Of a DNA stretch of 64,000 nt, positions 37,298-47,600 are shown piece by piece. This stretch comes from Deltaproteobacteria bacterium. GTDB taxonomy: Bacteria; Desulfobacterota; Syntrophobacteria; Syntrophobacterales; Syntrophobacteraceae. The notes below the pieces were generated by a model, which made no database searches, was not told the DNA's origin, and worked only from the letters and a program-made list of their open reading frames with translations. Both the position numbers and the translations under genes were made by a program. Position 1 is the first letter of the stretch. The number at the start of each line of letters is the position of its first letter. The stretch is from the NCBI GenBank assembly GCA_012517315.1, contig JAAYVE010000017.1, positions 1 through 64,000 on the forward strand, read 5' to 3'.

Positions 37298-38023
37298 ATG
37301 CGCTTTGCCATTGTATCGGACATACACGGCAATCTCGAAGCATTTCTGGAAGTGATGGAAGACATGAAGCATCTCGCTGTGGAAGAGGTGGTCTCCCTTG
37401 GGGACAACATTGGTTATGGGCCCGATCCTGAAGAGGTGCTCCATCGTCTTGTCGCCAGAGGAATCACCTCCATCATGGGGAATCACGAACTGGGCATCGT
37501 GGACCCCACCTTCCTGGAGTGGTTCAACACCTCCGCACGTAGATCCCTTCTCATCACAACGGACCTTCTTTCCCCCTGGAGCCTCGAGTTTATCAGGACC
37601 CTGAAGCCAGCTTATGAACTCCACGGTGCCCTCTGTGTCCACGGCTTCCCCCCCGAGTCGGTCACCACCTACCTCTTCCAGGTGAATGAAGGGGAGTTGC
37701 TCCGCCATTTTCGATCATCTCCGTTTTCGATCACATTCGTGGGACACACCCACGAACTCGGCCTCATCGTGTTCGACGGCGTGCGGGTGCAACACCGGTC
37801 CCTTCCCGTCGGGTTGACAACCCTGGAAGCCGACCGAAAATACATTGTCAATGCCGGCAGCGTGGGGCAACCGAGAGACGGCAGCAACCGGGCGAAATAC
37901 CTCGTGTGGGACGATCGTTCCATGACCCTGGAAGTGCGTGCCGTCGCATACGATATCGCAACCACCGCGAGGAAAATCCTGGAGCGGGGTTTTCCCCGGA
38001 TCAATGCAGATCGGCTTTGGTGA
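37298..38023 (+). CDS. Metallophosphoesterase (PF12850-type)
   Basis: A 241-aa cytoplasmic phosphoesterase. Metal motifs are IVSDIHGNLEA, LGDNIGYGPDP, MGNHELG, VHGFP and VGHTHELG, then NAGSVGQPRDG, as in the YfcE/Ap4A-like group. GGAGG lies ten bases before ATG. The Ser/Thr kinase gene starts 17 bases downstream, so the two are co-transcribed. A phosphatase role opposite the kinase is possible but unproven, since this family often acts on nucleotides or phosphodiesters. Confidence 0.85.
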   Translation: MRFAIVSDIHGNLEAFLEVMEDMKHLAVEEVVSLGDNIGYGPDPEEVLHRLVARGITSIMGNHELGIVDPTFLEWFNTSARRSLLITTDLLSPWSLEFIRTLKPAYELHGALCVHGFPPESVTTYLFQVNEGELLRHFRSSPFSITFVGHTHELGLIVFDGVRVQHRSLPVGLTTLEADRKYIVNAGSVGQPRDGSNRAKYLVWDDRSMTLEVRAVAYDIATTARKILERGFPRINADRLW

Positions 38024-38040
38024 GAAGTTTGTAGGGATAC

Positions 38041-39408
38041 GTGAAGACCATCGGGAAGTACGAGATTAGGGGACTTCTGGGGCGGGGAGGAATGAGCGCG
38101 GTCTACAAAGCGCGGCTTCCCGTGGTGGGTAAGCTGGTGGCCCTGAAGCTCCTCGCGCCTCATCCCCACCTTTCCCAGTTGTTGGGGAACGCGGAAATAG
38201 AGCGCAGGTTCATCGCGGAGGCCAAGACCATGGGGAAGCTCCGGCACCCCAACCTGGCGGAGCTTTTGGATTTCGATCGCCACGATGGCAGGCCGTTTTT
38301 TACGATGGAATATTACTGTCACAACCTTGGACTCGTCATGGGAGAAGGAATCCGTGCGGAAATCCCGTCGAGGGTCCTTAGCCTGGACCGGGTCCTTCGC
38401 TATTCACGGCAGATGTTACTCGGACTCTCCCGCCTCCACCGGGCGGGCGTGGTGCACCGGGATATCAAGCCGTTCAATCTGCTCATCACGGACCAGGATC
38501 AGGTCAAGATCTGTGACTTCGGTTGCTCGCGGCTTCGGGGAGAGTTTTTCAAAGAACACGGGGGAATCGTGGTGGGATCGCCGTATTACGCGGCTCCGGA
38601 GCAAGAGCGCCATCCGGAAGATGTAGATGCTCGAGCCGACGTCTACTCGGCCGGGGTGGTGATCCATCGTATGCTGACCGGATTGCTTCCCGGTGAGAGA
38701 GAGGCCAGGCCCAGTGAAATCCATCCCGATGCGGACACCCACTGGGATGATTTCGTGGCCAGGGCTCTTGCTCAGGGCAGGGAGGAACGGTTCCCGTCCG
38801 CCCAATCCATGCTGGAAGCGGTGGACGATTTGGAAATCCGCTGGGCGCGAAGGAAAGGGGAGCTTTGCTCCGGCTTGGACCTGGGAATGATGGATTTGGG
38901 ACAGACCGGTGCGGCACGTCCCCCCTTGAGGAGTGATCCCATAAAGGTTGGGTCCGCAGAGGCCTGCGACAGCTTTTCCTGCGACGCCCTGGGTAGGCCC
39001 CTCATGCACTTTCGGCATGATTTCGTGTATCAGCCGCACCTGGACACGGTGTTCGACCGCGGGACCGGCCTGCTGTGGCAGCGCTCCGGTTCTCCCGATC
39101 CGTTGGAATGGACTGAGGCCCAGGCGTATATCGACGCCCTCAATTCCTTGAACCATGGTGGCGTGTCTTGCTGGCGCCTTCCCACCGTTCCGGAGCTCTT
39201 CACTCTCCTCTCCCCCTATAGCTTCTCTCGGGAGGACTGCGTGGGGGCCCCTTTCGAGATGGGAAAAAAACGGTTCTGGAGCGCCGACAGGCGATCTTTT
39301 ACGGCTGCCTGGTACGTGGATGCGGAGCTGGGATTCGCGGGCTGGGGCGACTTCACCTGCCGCTGCGATGTTCGAGGGGTCTGCAGAGCGAAAGGGAAAC
39401 CTGTCTGA
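38041..39408 (+). CDS. Ser/Thr protein kinase fused to DUF1566 domain
   Basis: A 455-aa protein without membrane spans. The Hanks-type kinase (about residues 5-262) has GRGGMSAVY, VALKLL, catalytic HRDIKPFNLL, DFG in KICDFGCS and the APE motif in YYAAPEQE. The C-terminal domain (about 335-450) has TVFDRGTGLLWQR, WTEAQAYIDALN and CWRLPTVPELFTLL, a DUF1566/Lcl-type domain usually seen in exported or surface proteins. The start is GTG with only a modest binding site (TAGGGA). Co-directional with the phosphoesterase 17 bases upstream. Confidence 0.86.
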   Translation: MKTIGKYEIRGLLGRGGMSAVYKARLPVVGKLVALKLLAPHPHLSQLLGNAEIERRFIAEAKTMGKLRHPNLAELLDFDRHDGRPFFTMEYYCHNLGLVMGEGIRAEIPSRVLSLDRVLRYSRQMLLGLSRLHRAGVVHRDIKPFNLLITDQDQVKICDFGCSRLRGEFFKEHGGIVVGSPYYAAPEQERHPEDVDARADVYSAGVVIHRMLTGLLPGEREARPSEIHPDADTHWDDFVARALAQGREERFPSAQSMLEAVDDLEIRWARRKGELCSGLDLGMMDLGQTGAARPPLRSDPIKVGSAEACDSFSCDALGRPLMHFRHDFVYQPHLDTVFDRGTGLLWQRSGSPDPLEWTEAQAYIDALNSLNHGGVSCWRLPTVPELFTLLSPYSFSREDCVGAPFEMGKKRFWSADRRSFTAAWYVDAELGFAGWGDFTCRCDVRGVCRAKGKPV

Positions 39409-39560
39409 ACGGAGACGGCGAAGGGCCCTGTGACGGAACGGCCGGTGGGTCTTCTCCACCCCGTAAACTCCATGGGGCGGTCAGCGGGGCGGTTTCAATT
39501 TTGGAACGGCAGATCTAGGTGAATATGGCGCGGCGCGGTCCATGCCTGGAGGTGGTTCCG

Positions 39561-40274
39561 ATGATCGAAGTATTGTACGAGTTCTTCAACCGGCTCGGCT
39601 ACACGCATCCCCTGCATCCCCCTCTCACCCATCTGCCGCTGGGATTGCTCATGGGCGCTCTTATATTCGGGGCCGTGGCAGTCCTGCGGAGGCATTCCGA
39701 TATGGGCGTTACGGCTCATCATTGCACAGTTCTCGCCCTGATCGGATTCTTTCCCACCGTCCTGCTGGGCTACCTGGACTGGCAACACCACTATAAGGGA
39801 GCCATGCTCTTTGAGATAAGGATCAAGCTCATCCTTGCAGCCGTTCTCTTTGTGGCACTCATCCTTGCGGTCTTCCTGGGACGCAGGGACCGGGACACCT
39901 CACGCCTGACTTTGGTGTCTTACGTGCTTTGCTTGGCCCTCGCGGGAGGAATGGGGTATTTCGGTGGGGAACTTGTTTTCAAGGGGGGACGTTCCCTGGC
40001 CACCTCCGCCTCTCTCTCGGACCTTGCGAAGGAAGGGGAGCATCTCTTCATGCAGAACTGTGCTGCATGCCATCTCACGGACAGTACCGAGGCCAGGTTG
40101 GGGCCGGGCCTCAAAGGGCTTTTCCAGAGGAATACACTGGTTTCCACCGGTCAGCCTGTCACAGAGGAGGCGGTGCGTCGGCAGATCCGGGAACCCACAA
40201 AGTTGATGCCTCCCTTTCCCTCACTCACTGCGGAACAGATGGATGCCCTTTTGGCCTACCTCAAAAGCATCTGA
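39561..40274 (+). CDS. DUF2231 membrane domain fused to cytochrome c
   Basis: A 237-aa membrane protein. The N-terminal DUF2231-type four-helix part contains PLHPPLTHLPLGLLMGA with conserved histidines and LDWQHHYKG. It is followed by a monohaem cytochrome c domain: C167-AACH with LGPGLKGLF and the distal M in LMPPFPSLT. The ATG at 39561 has GGAGG eight bases upstream. Likely passes electrons across or at the periplasmic face; partner unknown. It precedes leuS. Confidence 0.85.
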   Translation: MIEVLYEFFNRLGYTHPLHPPLTHLPLGLLMGALIFGAVAVLRRHSDMGVTAHHCTVLALIGFFPTVLLGYLDWQHHYKGAMLFEIRIKLILAAVLFVALILAVFLGRRDRDTSRLTLVSYVLCLALAGGMGYFGGELVFKGGRSLATSASLSDLAKEGEHLFMQNCAACHLTDSTEARLGPGLKGLFQRNTLVSTGQPVTEEAVRRQIREPTKLMPPFPSLTAEQMDALLAYLKSI

Positions 40275-40438
40275 TCCCGGGCGCGTGCCCGGAGGTCTCG
40301 GTATTGCGAAACACGGGACCCTGTGCTAAAAAATCCAAGCTTTGCGGGGGGAAGACCCTGAAGGTCAGGGGCCCGCAAGCGGCGGGCGGCGATAGGGAGG
40401 GAACGGAGGGCGTTTTCATGGGGGGACGAATCTGACCG

Positions 40439-42934
40439 ATGGAATCCAGATACGCACCGAAAAACATCGAAAAGAAATGGCAGGATTGGTGGGAGCGCGA
40501 GAACCTCTTCGCGGTGAAAGAAGACCCGCAAAAGAAGAAGTACTACCTTCTTGAAATGTTCCCCTATCCTTCCGGACGTATCCACATGGGGCATGTGCGC
40601 AATTACTCCATCGGCGACGTGATGGCCCGATTTCTGAGAATGAACGGATATAACGTCCTGCATCCCATGGGTTGGGACGCCTTCGGGATGCCCGCCGAAA
40701 ATGCCGCCATCAAGGCCAACACCCACCCGGCCAGGTGGACCTATGAGAACATCGATTACATGAGAGTCCAGTTGAAAAAGCTGGGCTTCTCCTATGACTG
40801 GTCCCGGGAGTTCGCCACCTGCGACGTCTCCTATTACCGATGGGAGCAAATGATCTTCCTGAAAATGTATGAAAGAGGGTTGGCCTACCGAAAGGCTTCC
40901 TACGTCAACTGGTGTGAAACCTGCCACACGGTTCTGGCTAATGAGCAGGTGGAAGGGGGCGCTTGCTGGAGATGCGATCAGCCGGTGATCCAAAAAGAGA
41001 TGGACCAGTGGTTCTTCAAGATCACCGACTATGTGGAGGAACTGCTGGATTACACGACGAGGCTGCCCGGGTGGCCGGAACGGGTGCTCACCATGCAGCA
41101 GAACTGGATCGGGAAGAGCACGGGGAGCAGGATCCTTTTCCCTCTCGCGTCGGGCGACGGTTCCATCACGGTATTCACCACCCGGGCAGACACCCTTTTC
41201 GGGGCCACTTTCATGAGTCTCGCCCCTGAACATCCCATGGTGGAACGGCTCTGCCGCGGAACCCCCCAGGAAAGGGACGTGTTGTCTTTCGTGGAGCGTG
41301 CCAAGCTTGCGAAACGAAGCGACAGGGAAGCGGAATTCCTGGAAAAGGAGGGGGTTTTCACCGGCGGCCATTGCATCAATCCCATGACCGGTGAAACGAT
41401 GCCCGTGTACGTGGCCAATTTCGTTCTCATGGAGTATGGCACGGGAGCGGTCATGGCCGTTCCCGCCCACGATCAGCGTGACTTTGAATTCGCCCGGAAA
41501 TACGGGCTGCCGATCCGGGTGGTGATCGTGCCACAAGGTTCCTCGGAGGTTCCGCGGGCGGAGGAGATGGACGCGGCTTTCGAGGAGGACGGTGTCCTGG
41601 TGGAATCGGGTGCTTTCAGCGGCCTGACTTCTTCCGAGGCTCGGAATGCCGTCACCCGGGCCCTTAAGGAAAAGGGGCTGGGGGATTTCACGGTCCAGTA
41701 CCGCCTGAGAGACTGGGGGATTTCCCGGCAGCGATACTGGGGGGCTCCCATTCCCATCGTCTACTGCGAGGACTGCGGGATCGTTCCCGTGCCGGAGAGG
41801 GACCTTCCAGTGGTGCTCCCGACGGACGTGGCCCTTCTTCCCAACGGCGCATCCCCTCTGCCTGTGCACGAGCCTTTTTTCAAGACCCGATGCCCTGCGT
41901 GCGGGAAACCGGCCCGCCGGGAAACGGACACCATGGACACTTTCGTTGAGTCCTCCTGGTATTTTGCCCGGTTCGCCTGTGCCGACCATCATTCCGCCCC
42001 CCTCGATCTGGAGCGCGTGGGCTACTGGCTTCCCGTCAACCAGTACATCGGCGGCATCGAACACGCCGTTCTCCACCTCCTCTATTCCCGCTTTTTCACC
42101 AAGGTTCTGAGGGACATGAACCTGCTTCAAATCGACGAACCCTTCGAGAACCTTCTGACCCAGGGAATGGTCATCAAGGACGGGGCGAAGATGAGCAAGT
42201 CCAAGGGGAATGTCGTGGACCCCGATGAGATGATCGAGGCTTACGGTGCCGATACGGTGCGGCTCTTCTGCCTTTTCGCCTCACCTCCCGAGAAAGACCT
42301 GGAGTGGAGCGAACAGGGTGTGGAGGGATCTTTTCGGTTCCTCTCGCGCATATGGCGTCTGGTGGCCGAGAACCGGCAAGCCCTGCTGGCAACCCAACCG
42401 TTTGCAGGGGGCAACGGGCTGCCCGAAGACCTGGCATTGCTTCACCGCAAGACTCACCAGACCATCCGGAAAGTCACAGAGGACATCCGGGACCGGTTCC
42501 ACTTCAACACGGCCATTGCCGCCGTCATGGAACTGGTCAATCAGATATACCAGTTACTGGACAGCCCCGGAAAGGGAACGCAGAGGGATTTCTGGCCCGT
42601 CATGCGGGAAGCGGTGGAAAACATGGTCCTCCTCGTCTCCCCCATCGTCCCCCACATTGCAGAGGAACTCTGGAGTGTTCTGGGACACGGGGGGAGCGTT
42701 CTCAACGAACCGTGGCCCACGTGGAGCGAAGATGCCCTGGCAGCCGATGAGGTCCTGGTGGTGGTCCAGGTGAACGGAAAGCTGAGGAGCCGCATCATGG
42801 TTCCGGCGGATGCCGGCAAGGAAGCGATGGAGCAGGCTGCCCTCTGTGATCCTCGTATCCTGGAATTCATCGGCGGGAAACAGGTGAAAAAGGTGGTGGT
42901 GGTCCCCGGCAAGCTCATCAATATTGTTGTGTAA
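40439..42934 (+). CDS. leuS: Leucyl-tRNA synthetase
   Basis: An 831-aa class I synthetase. The HIGH motif is [19 protein letters not shown] (HMGH) and KMSKS is in [17 protein letters not shown] zinc ribbon has CETCHT and CWRCDQP. The CP1 editing domain has [13 protein letters not shown] second ribbon with CEDCG and CPACGKP precedes METDTMDTF-type tRNA-acceptor residues ([14 protein letters not shown]). First gene of leuS-lptE-holA. Confidence 0.98.
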   Translation: MESRYAPKNIEKKWQDWWERENLFAVKEDPQKKKYYLLEMFPYPSGRIHMGHVRNYSIGDVMARFLRMNGYNVLHPMGWDAFGMPAENAAIKANTHPARWTYENIDYMRVQLKKLGFSYDWSREFATCDVSYYRWEQMIFLKMYERGLAYRKASYVNWCETCHTVLANEQVEGGACWRCDQPVIQKEMDQWFFKITDYVEELLDYTTRLPGWPERVLTMQQNWIGKSTGSRILFPLASGDGSITVFTTRADTLFGATFMSLAPEHPMVERLCRGTPQERDVLSFVERAKLAKRSDREAEFLEKEGVFTGGHCINPMTGETMPVYVANFVLMEYGTGAVMAVPAHDQRDFEFARKYGLPIRVVIVPQGSSEVPRAEEMDAAFEEDGVLVESGAFSGLTSSEARNAVTRALKEKGLGDFTVQYRLRDWGISRQRYWGAPIPIVYCEDCGIVPVPERDLPVVLPTDVALLPNGASPLPVHEPFFKTRCPACGKPARRETDTMDTFVESSWYFARFACADHHSAPLDLERVGYWLPVNQYIGGIEHAVLHLLYSRFFTKVLRDMNLLQIDEPFENLLTQGMVIKDGAKMSKSKGNVVDPDEMIEAYGADTVRLFCLFASPPEKDLEWSEQGVEGSFRFLSRIWRLVAENRQALLATQPFAGGNGLPEDLALLHRKTHQTIRKVTEDIRDRFHFNTAIAAVMELVNQIYQLLDSPGKGTQRDFWPVMREAVENMVLLVSPIVPHIAEELWSVLGHGGSVLNEPWPTWSEDALAADEVLVVVQVNGKLRSRIMVPADAGKEAMEQAALCDPRILEFIGGKQVKKVVVVPGKLINIVV

Positions 42935-43009
42935 GCAGGTTTTTCACTGGCCGAGGGATTGGGTCGCCGGGTTCCCGCCGAGAACTCCAAAGAGAACCGG
43001 AGAACTCCC

Positions 43010-43528
43010 ATGGAACGACTGAAAGCGCTCTCTCTAACGGTTTTCCTGGTGTTCATTCTCCATGGCTGCGGGTATCATTTTTCAGGTGAGGGTCCCGGGC
43101 CGAAGCCAGGCCTGAAAAGGATCGCTATCCCTGTTTTCGAGAACCGAACGGGGGAGCCCGAACTGGGAAGTCTTTTTGCGGCGGCCCTGCGGCAACAGTT
43201 TTTCATGAGGGGAAATCTCCAGGTGGTGCCCGAGGACCAGGCGGAAGTCATCTTTCGCGGACGTATCACGGACATCTACACCTCTTCCGTCGCCCACATC
43301 GACGTGCAGCAGACCATTCAGACCCGCCTTTACGTGACCCTGGACATCAGGTGCCAGGACGCTCAAACAGGCAAGGCCATCTGGCAGGACCCACAGTTCA
43401 CCTACTACAAGACATATCTCATGGTACCCGATCCCATTGCCAGTTTCGACAACCGGCGGGAGGCCTTCGAATTCCTGGCCAAGGAGATGGCCATTCGCAT
43501 TCACGATCGATTCCTGAGCAATTTCTGA
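43010..43528 (+). CDS. lptE: LPS-assembly lipoprotein LptE
   Basis: A 172-aa outer-membrane lipoprotein that works with LptD to insert LPS. The signal peptide ends at the lipobox L-H-G-C20, followed by GYHFSG, the family hallmark. IAIPVFENRTGEPELG and a C-terminal helix are typical. The ATG at 43010 has GGAG seven bases upstream. Position between leuS and holA is the conserved one. Confidence 0.92.
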   Translation: MERLKALSLTVFLVFILHGCGYHFSGEGPGPKPGLKRIAIPVFENRTGEPELGSLFAAALRQQFFMRGNLQVVPEDQAEVIFRGRITDIYTSSVAHIDVQQTIQTRLYVTLDIRCQDAQTGKAIWQDPQFTYYKTYLMVPDPIASFDNRREAFEFLAKEMAIRIHDRFLSNF

Positions 43529-43534
43529 GAAAGC

Positions 43535-44533
43535 ATGCACTTCAGCCGGTTCAGACTTCACCTGGAAAAGGAAACCGTTGCTCCCGTCTACCTCTTTACC
43601 GGGGAAGCGGAATTCTTTATGGAGGAAGCTTGGCGCGAACTGGTGGCCCGAATCGTCCCCCCCAAGGCTCGAAATTTCAACGGAGAGCGTCTCCAGGCTT
43701 GGGAACACTCCGCTCTGGAGCTACTCAACCGCCTCAATACGCTCATTCTTTTCGGAAAACGAAGACTGGTTCTGGTGGAGCAAGTCGATGCCTGGCCCAG
43801 GGACCAACGCAAGGTCATCATGGAGTATCTGAAAAAGCCATCCCCCTTCAGTTGCCTGGTCATGACCAGAAAACAGAAGAAAGGATGGGAGGACCTCGTC
43901 GCAGCGGTGGAAAAGGTGGGGTTGGTGGTTCAGTTCCCTCTCCCATCAGAGAGGGACTTGGCGGGGTGGCTGCAAGAGAGGGCGAAAGCTGCCGGGAAAA
44001 TACTGGCACAAGATGCGGCTTCGCACATGCTGGACCAGGTGGGTATAGACCTGTATCCATTGGTGCGGGAATTGGAAAAGCTCCTGGCCTATGTGGGGGA
44101 AAAGGAAAAGATCACCCTGGACGATGCCCGGCAGGTGGTGAGCCGGCAAAAGATCTTCACGGTTTTTGAACTGCTGGACCATGTGTCCGGGAACCGACCG
44201 CGGCACTCCCTCGATTCCCTTCGAGCCCTGCTTCTGGCCGGTGAAAACCCTCTCGGTGTGTTGGCCCTTCTTGCCCGACAGATCCGGCTCCTTTGGCAGG
44301 TGAAAGACGCCTTGGAAAGAGGGCTCCCCTTCGCTCAGCTGGCTGCGCATGTGAAACTTCCTGCATCTGTTTTGAGGAAGTACGCCGAACAGACTTCCCG
44401 CTTCACCCAAGAGGATCTCCACCGGATCCACAGGGCCATCGCCCAGGCCGATCTCACTATGAAGAGCTCTGCTTCCTCCCCCGAATGGGTCCTGGAAGCC
44501 CTCGTCTTTTCCCTGGCCGGAGGAGGCGAGTGA
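43535..44533 (+). CDS. holA: DNA polymerase III subunit delta
   Basis: A 332-aa clamp-loader delta subunit. It has the typical N-terminal PVYLFTGEAEFFMEEAW, the LVLVEQVDAWP strand, the helical domain and FELLDHVSGNRP, then QIRLLWQVKDAL. Starts six bases after lptE. Function: loading of the sliding clamp at replication forks. Confidence 0.93.
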   Translation: MHFSRFRLHLEKETVAPVYLFTGEAEFFMEEAWRELVARIVPPKARNFNGERLQAWEHSALELLNRLNTLILFGKRRLVLVEQVDAWPRDQRKVIMEYLKKPSPFSCLVMTRKQKKGWEDLVAAVEKVGLVVQFPLPSERDLAGWLQERAKAAGKILAQDAASHMLDQVGIDLYPLVRELEKLLAYVGEKEKITLDDARQVVSRQKIFTVFELLDHVSGNRPRHSLDSLRALLLAGENPLGVLALLARQIRLLWQVKDALERGLPFAQLAAHVKLPASVLRKYAEQTSRFTQEDLHRIHRAIAQADLTMKSSASSPEWVLEALVFSLAGGGE

Positions 44534-44615
44534 AAAAAGCCGATTTCGGGGAAGGAGGAGGTAATCCGAGGTGATCGTGGTTCAGCGTGCTCTCGATGTG
44601 GGATGAAGAGGAGTT

Positions 44616-47033
44616 TCAGGAACTGGACCGGGGAGCTTCCGGGGAGGGGGATTCTACTGTCTGGTCTTTAAGCGATGAGAGGAGTTGAAACGTAATGTCC
44701 TTTATGGCCAGGTAGTGGGGGTTGCAGGGGTAAAGTTCCATTGCCTTTCCGAATGCCTCAACGGCTTCCTGTGGCTTGTTTGCTCTTGCGAGGAAAAAGC
44801 CCAATCCTAACCATGCCTTGGCGAAATCAGGGTCGATGTGGATCGCCCTTTGAGCTTCTCTCAGAGCGTCTTCCATTTCATTGCGTTCGAAGTGATACCA
44901 TCCTTTAAGAAGATGGGCATCCGCCGAATCGGGCTTTAGCTTCAGGGCTTGATCGAGGAGTCTCTCGCCGATTCTCGTGAGCTTAGGAGAAAGCTTTTTC
45001 TCCCTAGCGTAATATGCACCGGCCATGCAAAGGTTGAAACGGGAGAACGGGCGGTGCAGGTACTTTTGCTCGAAGCTGGACTTGGCTTGTTGCAGCCGGC
45101 TTTTTTCCTGGTCTCGAACAAGGTTCTCCAACAACTTACGGGACTCCCCGTCGGCACTGTCCTTCCTGGCCACTTCGAGGAGGAGTTCTCTTGCTTTTTC
45201 CCGCTCCCCCATGCGCAGCAGCAACTTGGCGATCCAGATCCCCGTTCCCGATTCGCCGGGATCGGGGGTGTCATCTTCGTCCACATCAAGAGCAATCCCC
45301 GATAGCCTGATTTTCTCCAGGATAGCGTGCAGTGCATTGATGCCGGCATCCTGGAGGTGTGGGAGGCGCATGCTGAGCCTTTGCTCGAAAGACAGCCCTC
45401 GCAGCACGGCTTTGAAGGCCTCTTCAAGCTTGCCCATCTCGTTGTAGGCGTAACCGATGGCAAGCCATGTGGACGGGAGAGCCATGGAACCGGATTTCTC
45501 CGGTTTCTCACGCAAGAGTCGTTCCCCTTCTTTCACGGCCGTTTCGTAATCATTCATACCGTAATAGGAGAGGACGATGGTGTTGGCAGCTTCGCAGTAG
45601 GATTCAAAATTGGGCTTGCCCACGCTGATAGCAAGTTTCGCCTGTTCGATGGCTTCTTCATACCTGCCCCTTTGGGAGAGGGCAACCGCATAATTGGCCA
45701 GAGCCCTGTGATTCTTTGGTGCTTTCAAAGCATTGTCGCGATTCAGCGTCAGGCTGTCCCGCCAGTCGCAATTTCGGGCAAATGTGGCAAGTGAAAGGAA
45801 GGATGCCGTGATGGCGAAGCATGACCAGGCGAGTTTTCTAAAGTCTCTCTCGGTCATTCTGTCCAAGAGCGAAGAGAGAAGAAGATGAAACGCCCCAACG
45901 AGGCTGAGTGTAAGACCTGCGGAGGCGAAGTACATGCGATGCTCAAAAATGAGTTCCAGGGGAATGACCGTCGATTCGACGGAGAGAGCGGCAAAAAACC
46001 AGAGGATGCCGTAAGTGATGAGAGGGTATCGCCGTCGGAAACGGAGTGAGAAAAAGCACAGCAAGCCTATTAGCAACACCGACCCAAGTGTTGAGATGGG
46101 GGACAAAAGGGATGTGGAAAGCTCGACGTCGTGTTCCAGGGATAGTTTGCGGGGGTTTGGCCAAAGGATGGCCATGATGTACCAGACGATGATCCTGGAT
46201 TGGGTGAGCAACCGCTCCTCCAGGGAAAAATGACGCCCAGCATACCCCGCCTGAACGCTTGGCCACAGATGGAAAACGGTGCCAAAGAACATGAGCAATA
46301 CCGCCATCGACCAGATCCAGTGTTTGCGGGCGAAAGCGAGTGCGCGTCGCGGAAGGTCTTCCCGAAAAAACCAGATTTCCGTGATGATGATGAGCAAAGG
46401 GACCACGGCGGCGTTCTCTTTTGACAACAACGCCATGAGGAAGAAGAGTCCGCTGAGGCCGAATCGAGAGGCCGCCCCTTTTGGGAGTGTCTGTCTAGTT
46501 ACCATGATGGAACGCCCGGAGACATAGAAAGCGATGGACATTACCGAGAAAAGGGTGACTAGGGATGCCATCCGCTGGACAATATAGGTGACGGCGTTGG
46601 TCTGGACCGGATTCAGAGCCCAAAGTGATGCGGCCCAAAAAGCCAGGGTCAGAGGGGGGGGGAGTCTCCCGGACGTGTCACGGTTCTGGGGCGTGACAAG
46701 CAGTTTGTGGAAAAGGAAAAAGAGTGCGAAGAAGCAAAGCAAGTGAATCAATAGATTGGTCAGGTGGAGATAGAAGAGCTCGCCCTTGCCAATCATGATG
46801 TCCCACGAAAGGGTAACCATGGGGATCCAACGGGTGATGCCGAACTTTGTGTTGGCGAGTGAGAGGATTTCTTCTGAAGAGAGGCTCTGCTTTCGAAGGG
46901 ATGGATCATGAATGAATGAGTGAAAATCGTCTAGAACGGGTGGAGAATTGAAGGTGTTACTATAGGCGAAGAAGAGCATGATGCCGATCAATAGCAGGAA
47001 GATCAGAGTCATCTTTCCAGGCTTGTCGTTCAT
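44616..47033 (-). CDS. GT-C-like membrane protein with C-terminal TPR repeats
   Basis: An 805-aa protein with about 12-13 membrane spans in residues 1-440 and TPR repeats in 450-790 (for example SADAHLLKGWYHFERNEMED). The first periplasmic loop has PVLDDFHSFIHDP, an acidic pair like the catalytic DD of GT-C glycosyltransferases. LFEHRMYFAS in the last loops is the typical PMT/TMTC-type signature. It lies just downstream of the pilin gene and reads in the same direction, suggesting a pilin O-glycosyltransferase. ATG at 47033 has GAGAGG upstream; an ATG at 47102 falls inside a terminator hairpin and is rejected. Confidence 0.78.
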   Translation of the reverse strand: MNDKPGKMTLIFLLLIGIMLFFAYSNTFNSPPVLDDFHSFIHDPSLRKQSLSSEEILSLANTKFGITRWIPMVTLSWDIMIGKGELFYLHLTNLLIHLLCFFALFFLFHKLLVTPQNRDTSGRLPPPLTLAFWAASLWALNPVQTNAVTYIVQRMASLVTLFSVMSIAFYVSGRSIMVTRQTLPKGAASRFGLSGLFFLMALLSKENAAVVPLLIIITEIWFFREDLPRRALAFARKHWIWSMAVLLMFFGTVFHLWPSVQAGYAGRHFSLEERLLTQSRIIVWYIMAILWPNPRKLSLEHDVELSTSLLSPISTLGSVLLIGLLCFFSLRFRRRYPLITYGILWFFAALSVESTVIPLELIFEHRMYFASAGLTLSLVGAFHLLLSSLLDRMTERDFRKLAWSCFAITASFLSLATFARNCDWRDSLTLNRDNALKAPKNHRALANYAVALSQRGRYEEAIEQAKLAISVGKPNFESYCEAANTIVLSYYGMNDYETAVKEGERLLREKPEKSGSMALPSTWLAIGYAYNEMGKLEEAFKAVLRGLSFEQRLSMRLPHLQDAGINALHAILEKIRLSGIALDVDEDDTPDPGESGTGIWIAKLLLRMGEREKARELLLEVARKDSADGESRKLLENLVRDQEKSRLQQAKSSFEQKYLHRPFSRFNLCMAGAYYAREKKLSPKLTRIGERLLDQALKLKPDSADAHLLKGWYHFERNEMEDALREAQRAIHIDPDFAKAWLGLGFFLARANKPQEAVEAFGKAMELYPCNPHYLAIKDITFQLLSSLKDQTVESPSPEAPRSSS

Positions 47034-47092
47034 CAGTCCCTCTCGCTCATGATGGTTCCCTATTGATGTGTCAATGGCTATGCCATGCAATC

Positions 47093-47134
47093 CAAAGAAC
47101 AAGAAGGCTGTGATGTTGAATCACAACCTTCTTG
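47093..47134 (-). terminator. Strong hairpin terminator after the pilin gene
   Basis: CAAGAAGG-C-TGTGAT (47100-47114) pairs with ATCACA-A-CCTTCTTG (47120-47134), 14 of 15 pairs, 5-base loop. On the minus strand it is followed by TTCTTTGG. It should cut most pilin transcripts before the TPR membrane protein gene. Confidence 0.8.
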
Positions 47135-47159
47135 CACTTGGACAGGGGAGTTGTTGTGG

Positions 47160-47600
47160 TTATTTCAAGCCGAGTTCGTCAGCCAGTTCCCCACTGAGCA
47201 CCCACGCCGTGATCTTTCCTGCTGTAGTCTGCGCAGTCGCCTCCAGGGTCTTTCCGTGGAGCTTGGCAAGAGGGCTGGTGGCGCCAGGGCTGTTGATCTG
47301 GAAGGAGAGTCTCGCGTTGGAGGCATCAAGCTGCATATTCGAGAAGTAAGTCAGGTCGGCATCCCTGGTAAATGCGGGAAGCTGTGCATTCTCGGGGAAA
47401 GAATTCCGCACGGCATAGAAGGCGCCGATATTGGTCTCGACGGAATGCATGCCGGGCCACACAAGGCTGGTCAGTCTCGCTTTCTGAACGTACCTTTGGT
47501 AGAAGGGCACCGCCACGGCAGCCAGGATACCGATGATGGCCACGACGATCATGAGTTCTACGAGGGTGAAGCCTTTGTTTTCTTTCATTTTCATCAACAT
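47160..47600 (-). CDS. pilA: Type IV major pilin-like protein
   Basis: A 146-aa type IVa prepilin. The leader [10 protein letters not shown] is cut before [20 protein letters not shown]; Glu5 of the mature protein is present. The 136-residue mature protein contains no cysteine, so it lacks the usual C-terminal disulfide loop. It is longer than the short Geobacter-type conductive pilins. ATG at 47600 has AAGGAG nine bases upstream. The gene has a 575-base upstream gap and a strong terminator, as expected for a highly expressed monocistron. Confidence 0.9.
   Translation of the reverse strand: MLMKMKENKGFTLVELMIVVAIIGILAAVAVPFYQRYVQKARLTSLVWPGMHSVETNIGAFYAVRNSFPENAQLPAFTRDADLTYFSNMQLDASNARLSFQINSPGATSPLAKLHGKTLEATAQTTAGKITAWVLSGELADELGLK

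Noticed and set aside
40256-42130. 624-aa open frame opposite leuS
   Set aside because: It mirrors leuS codons and shows no family features.
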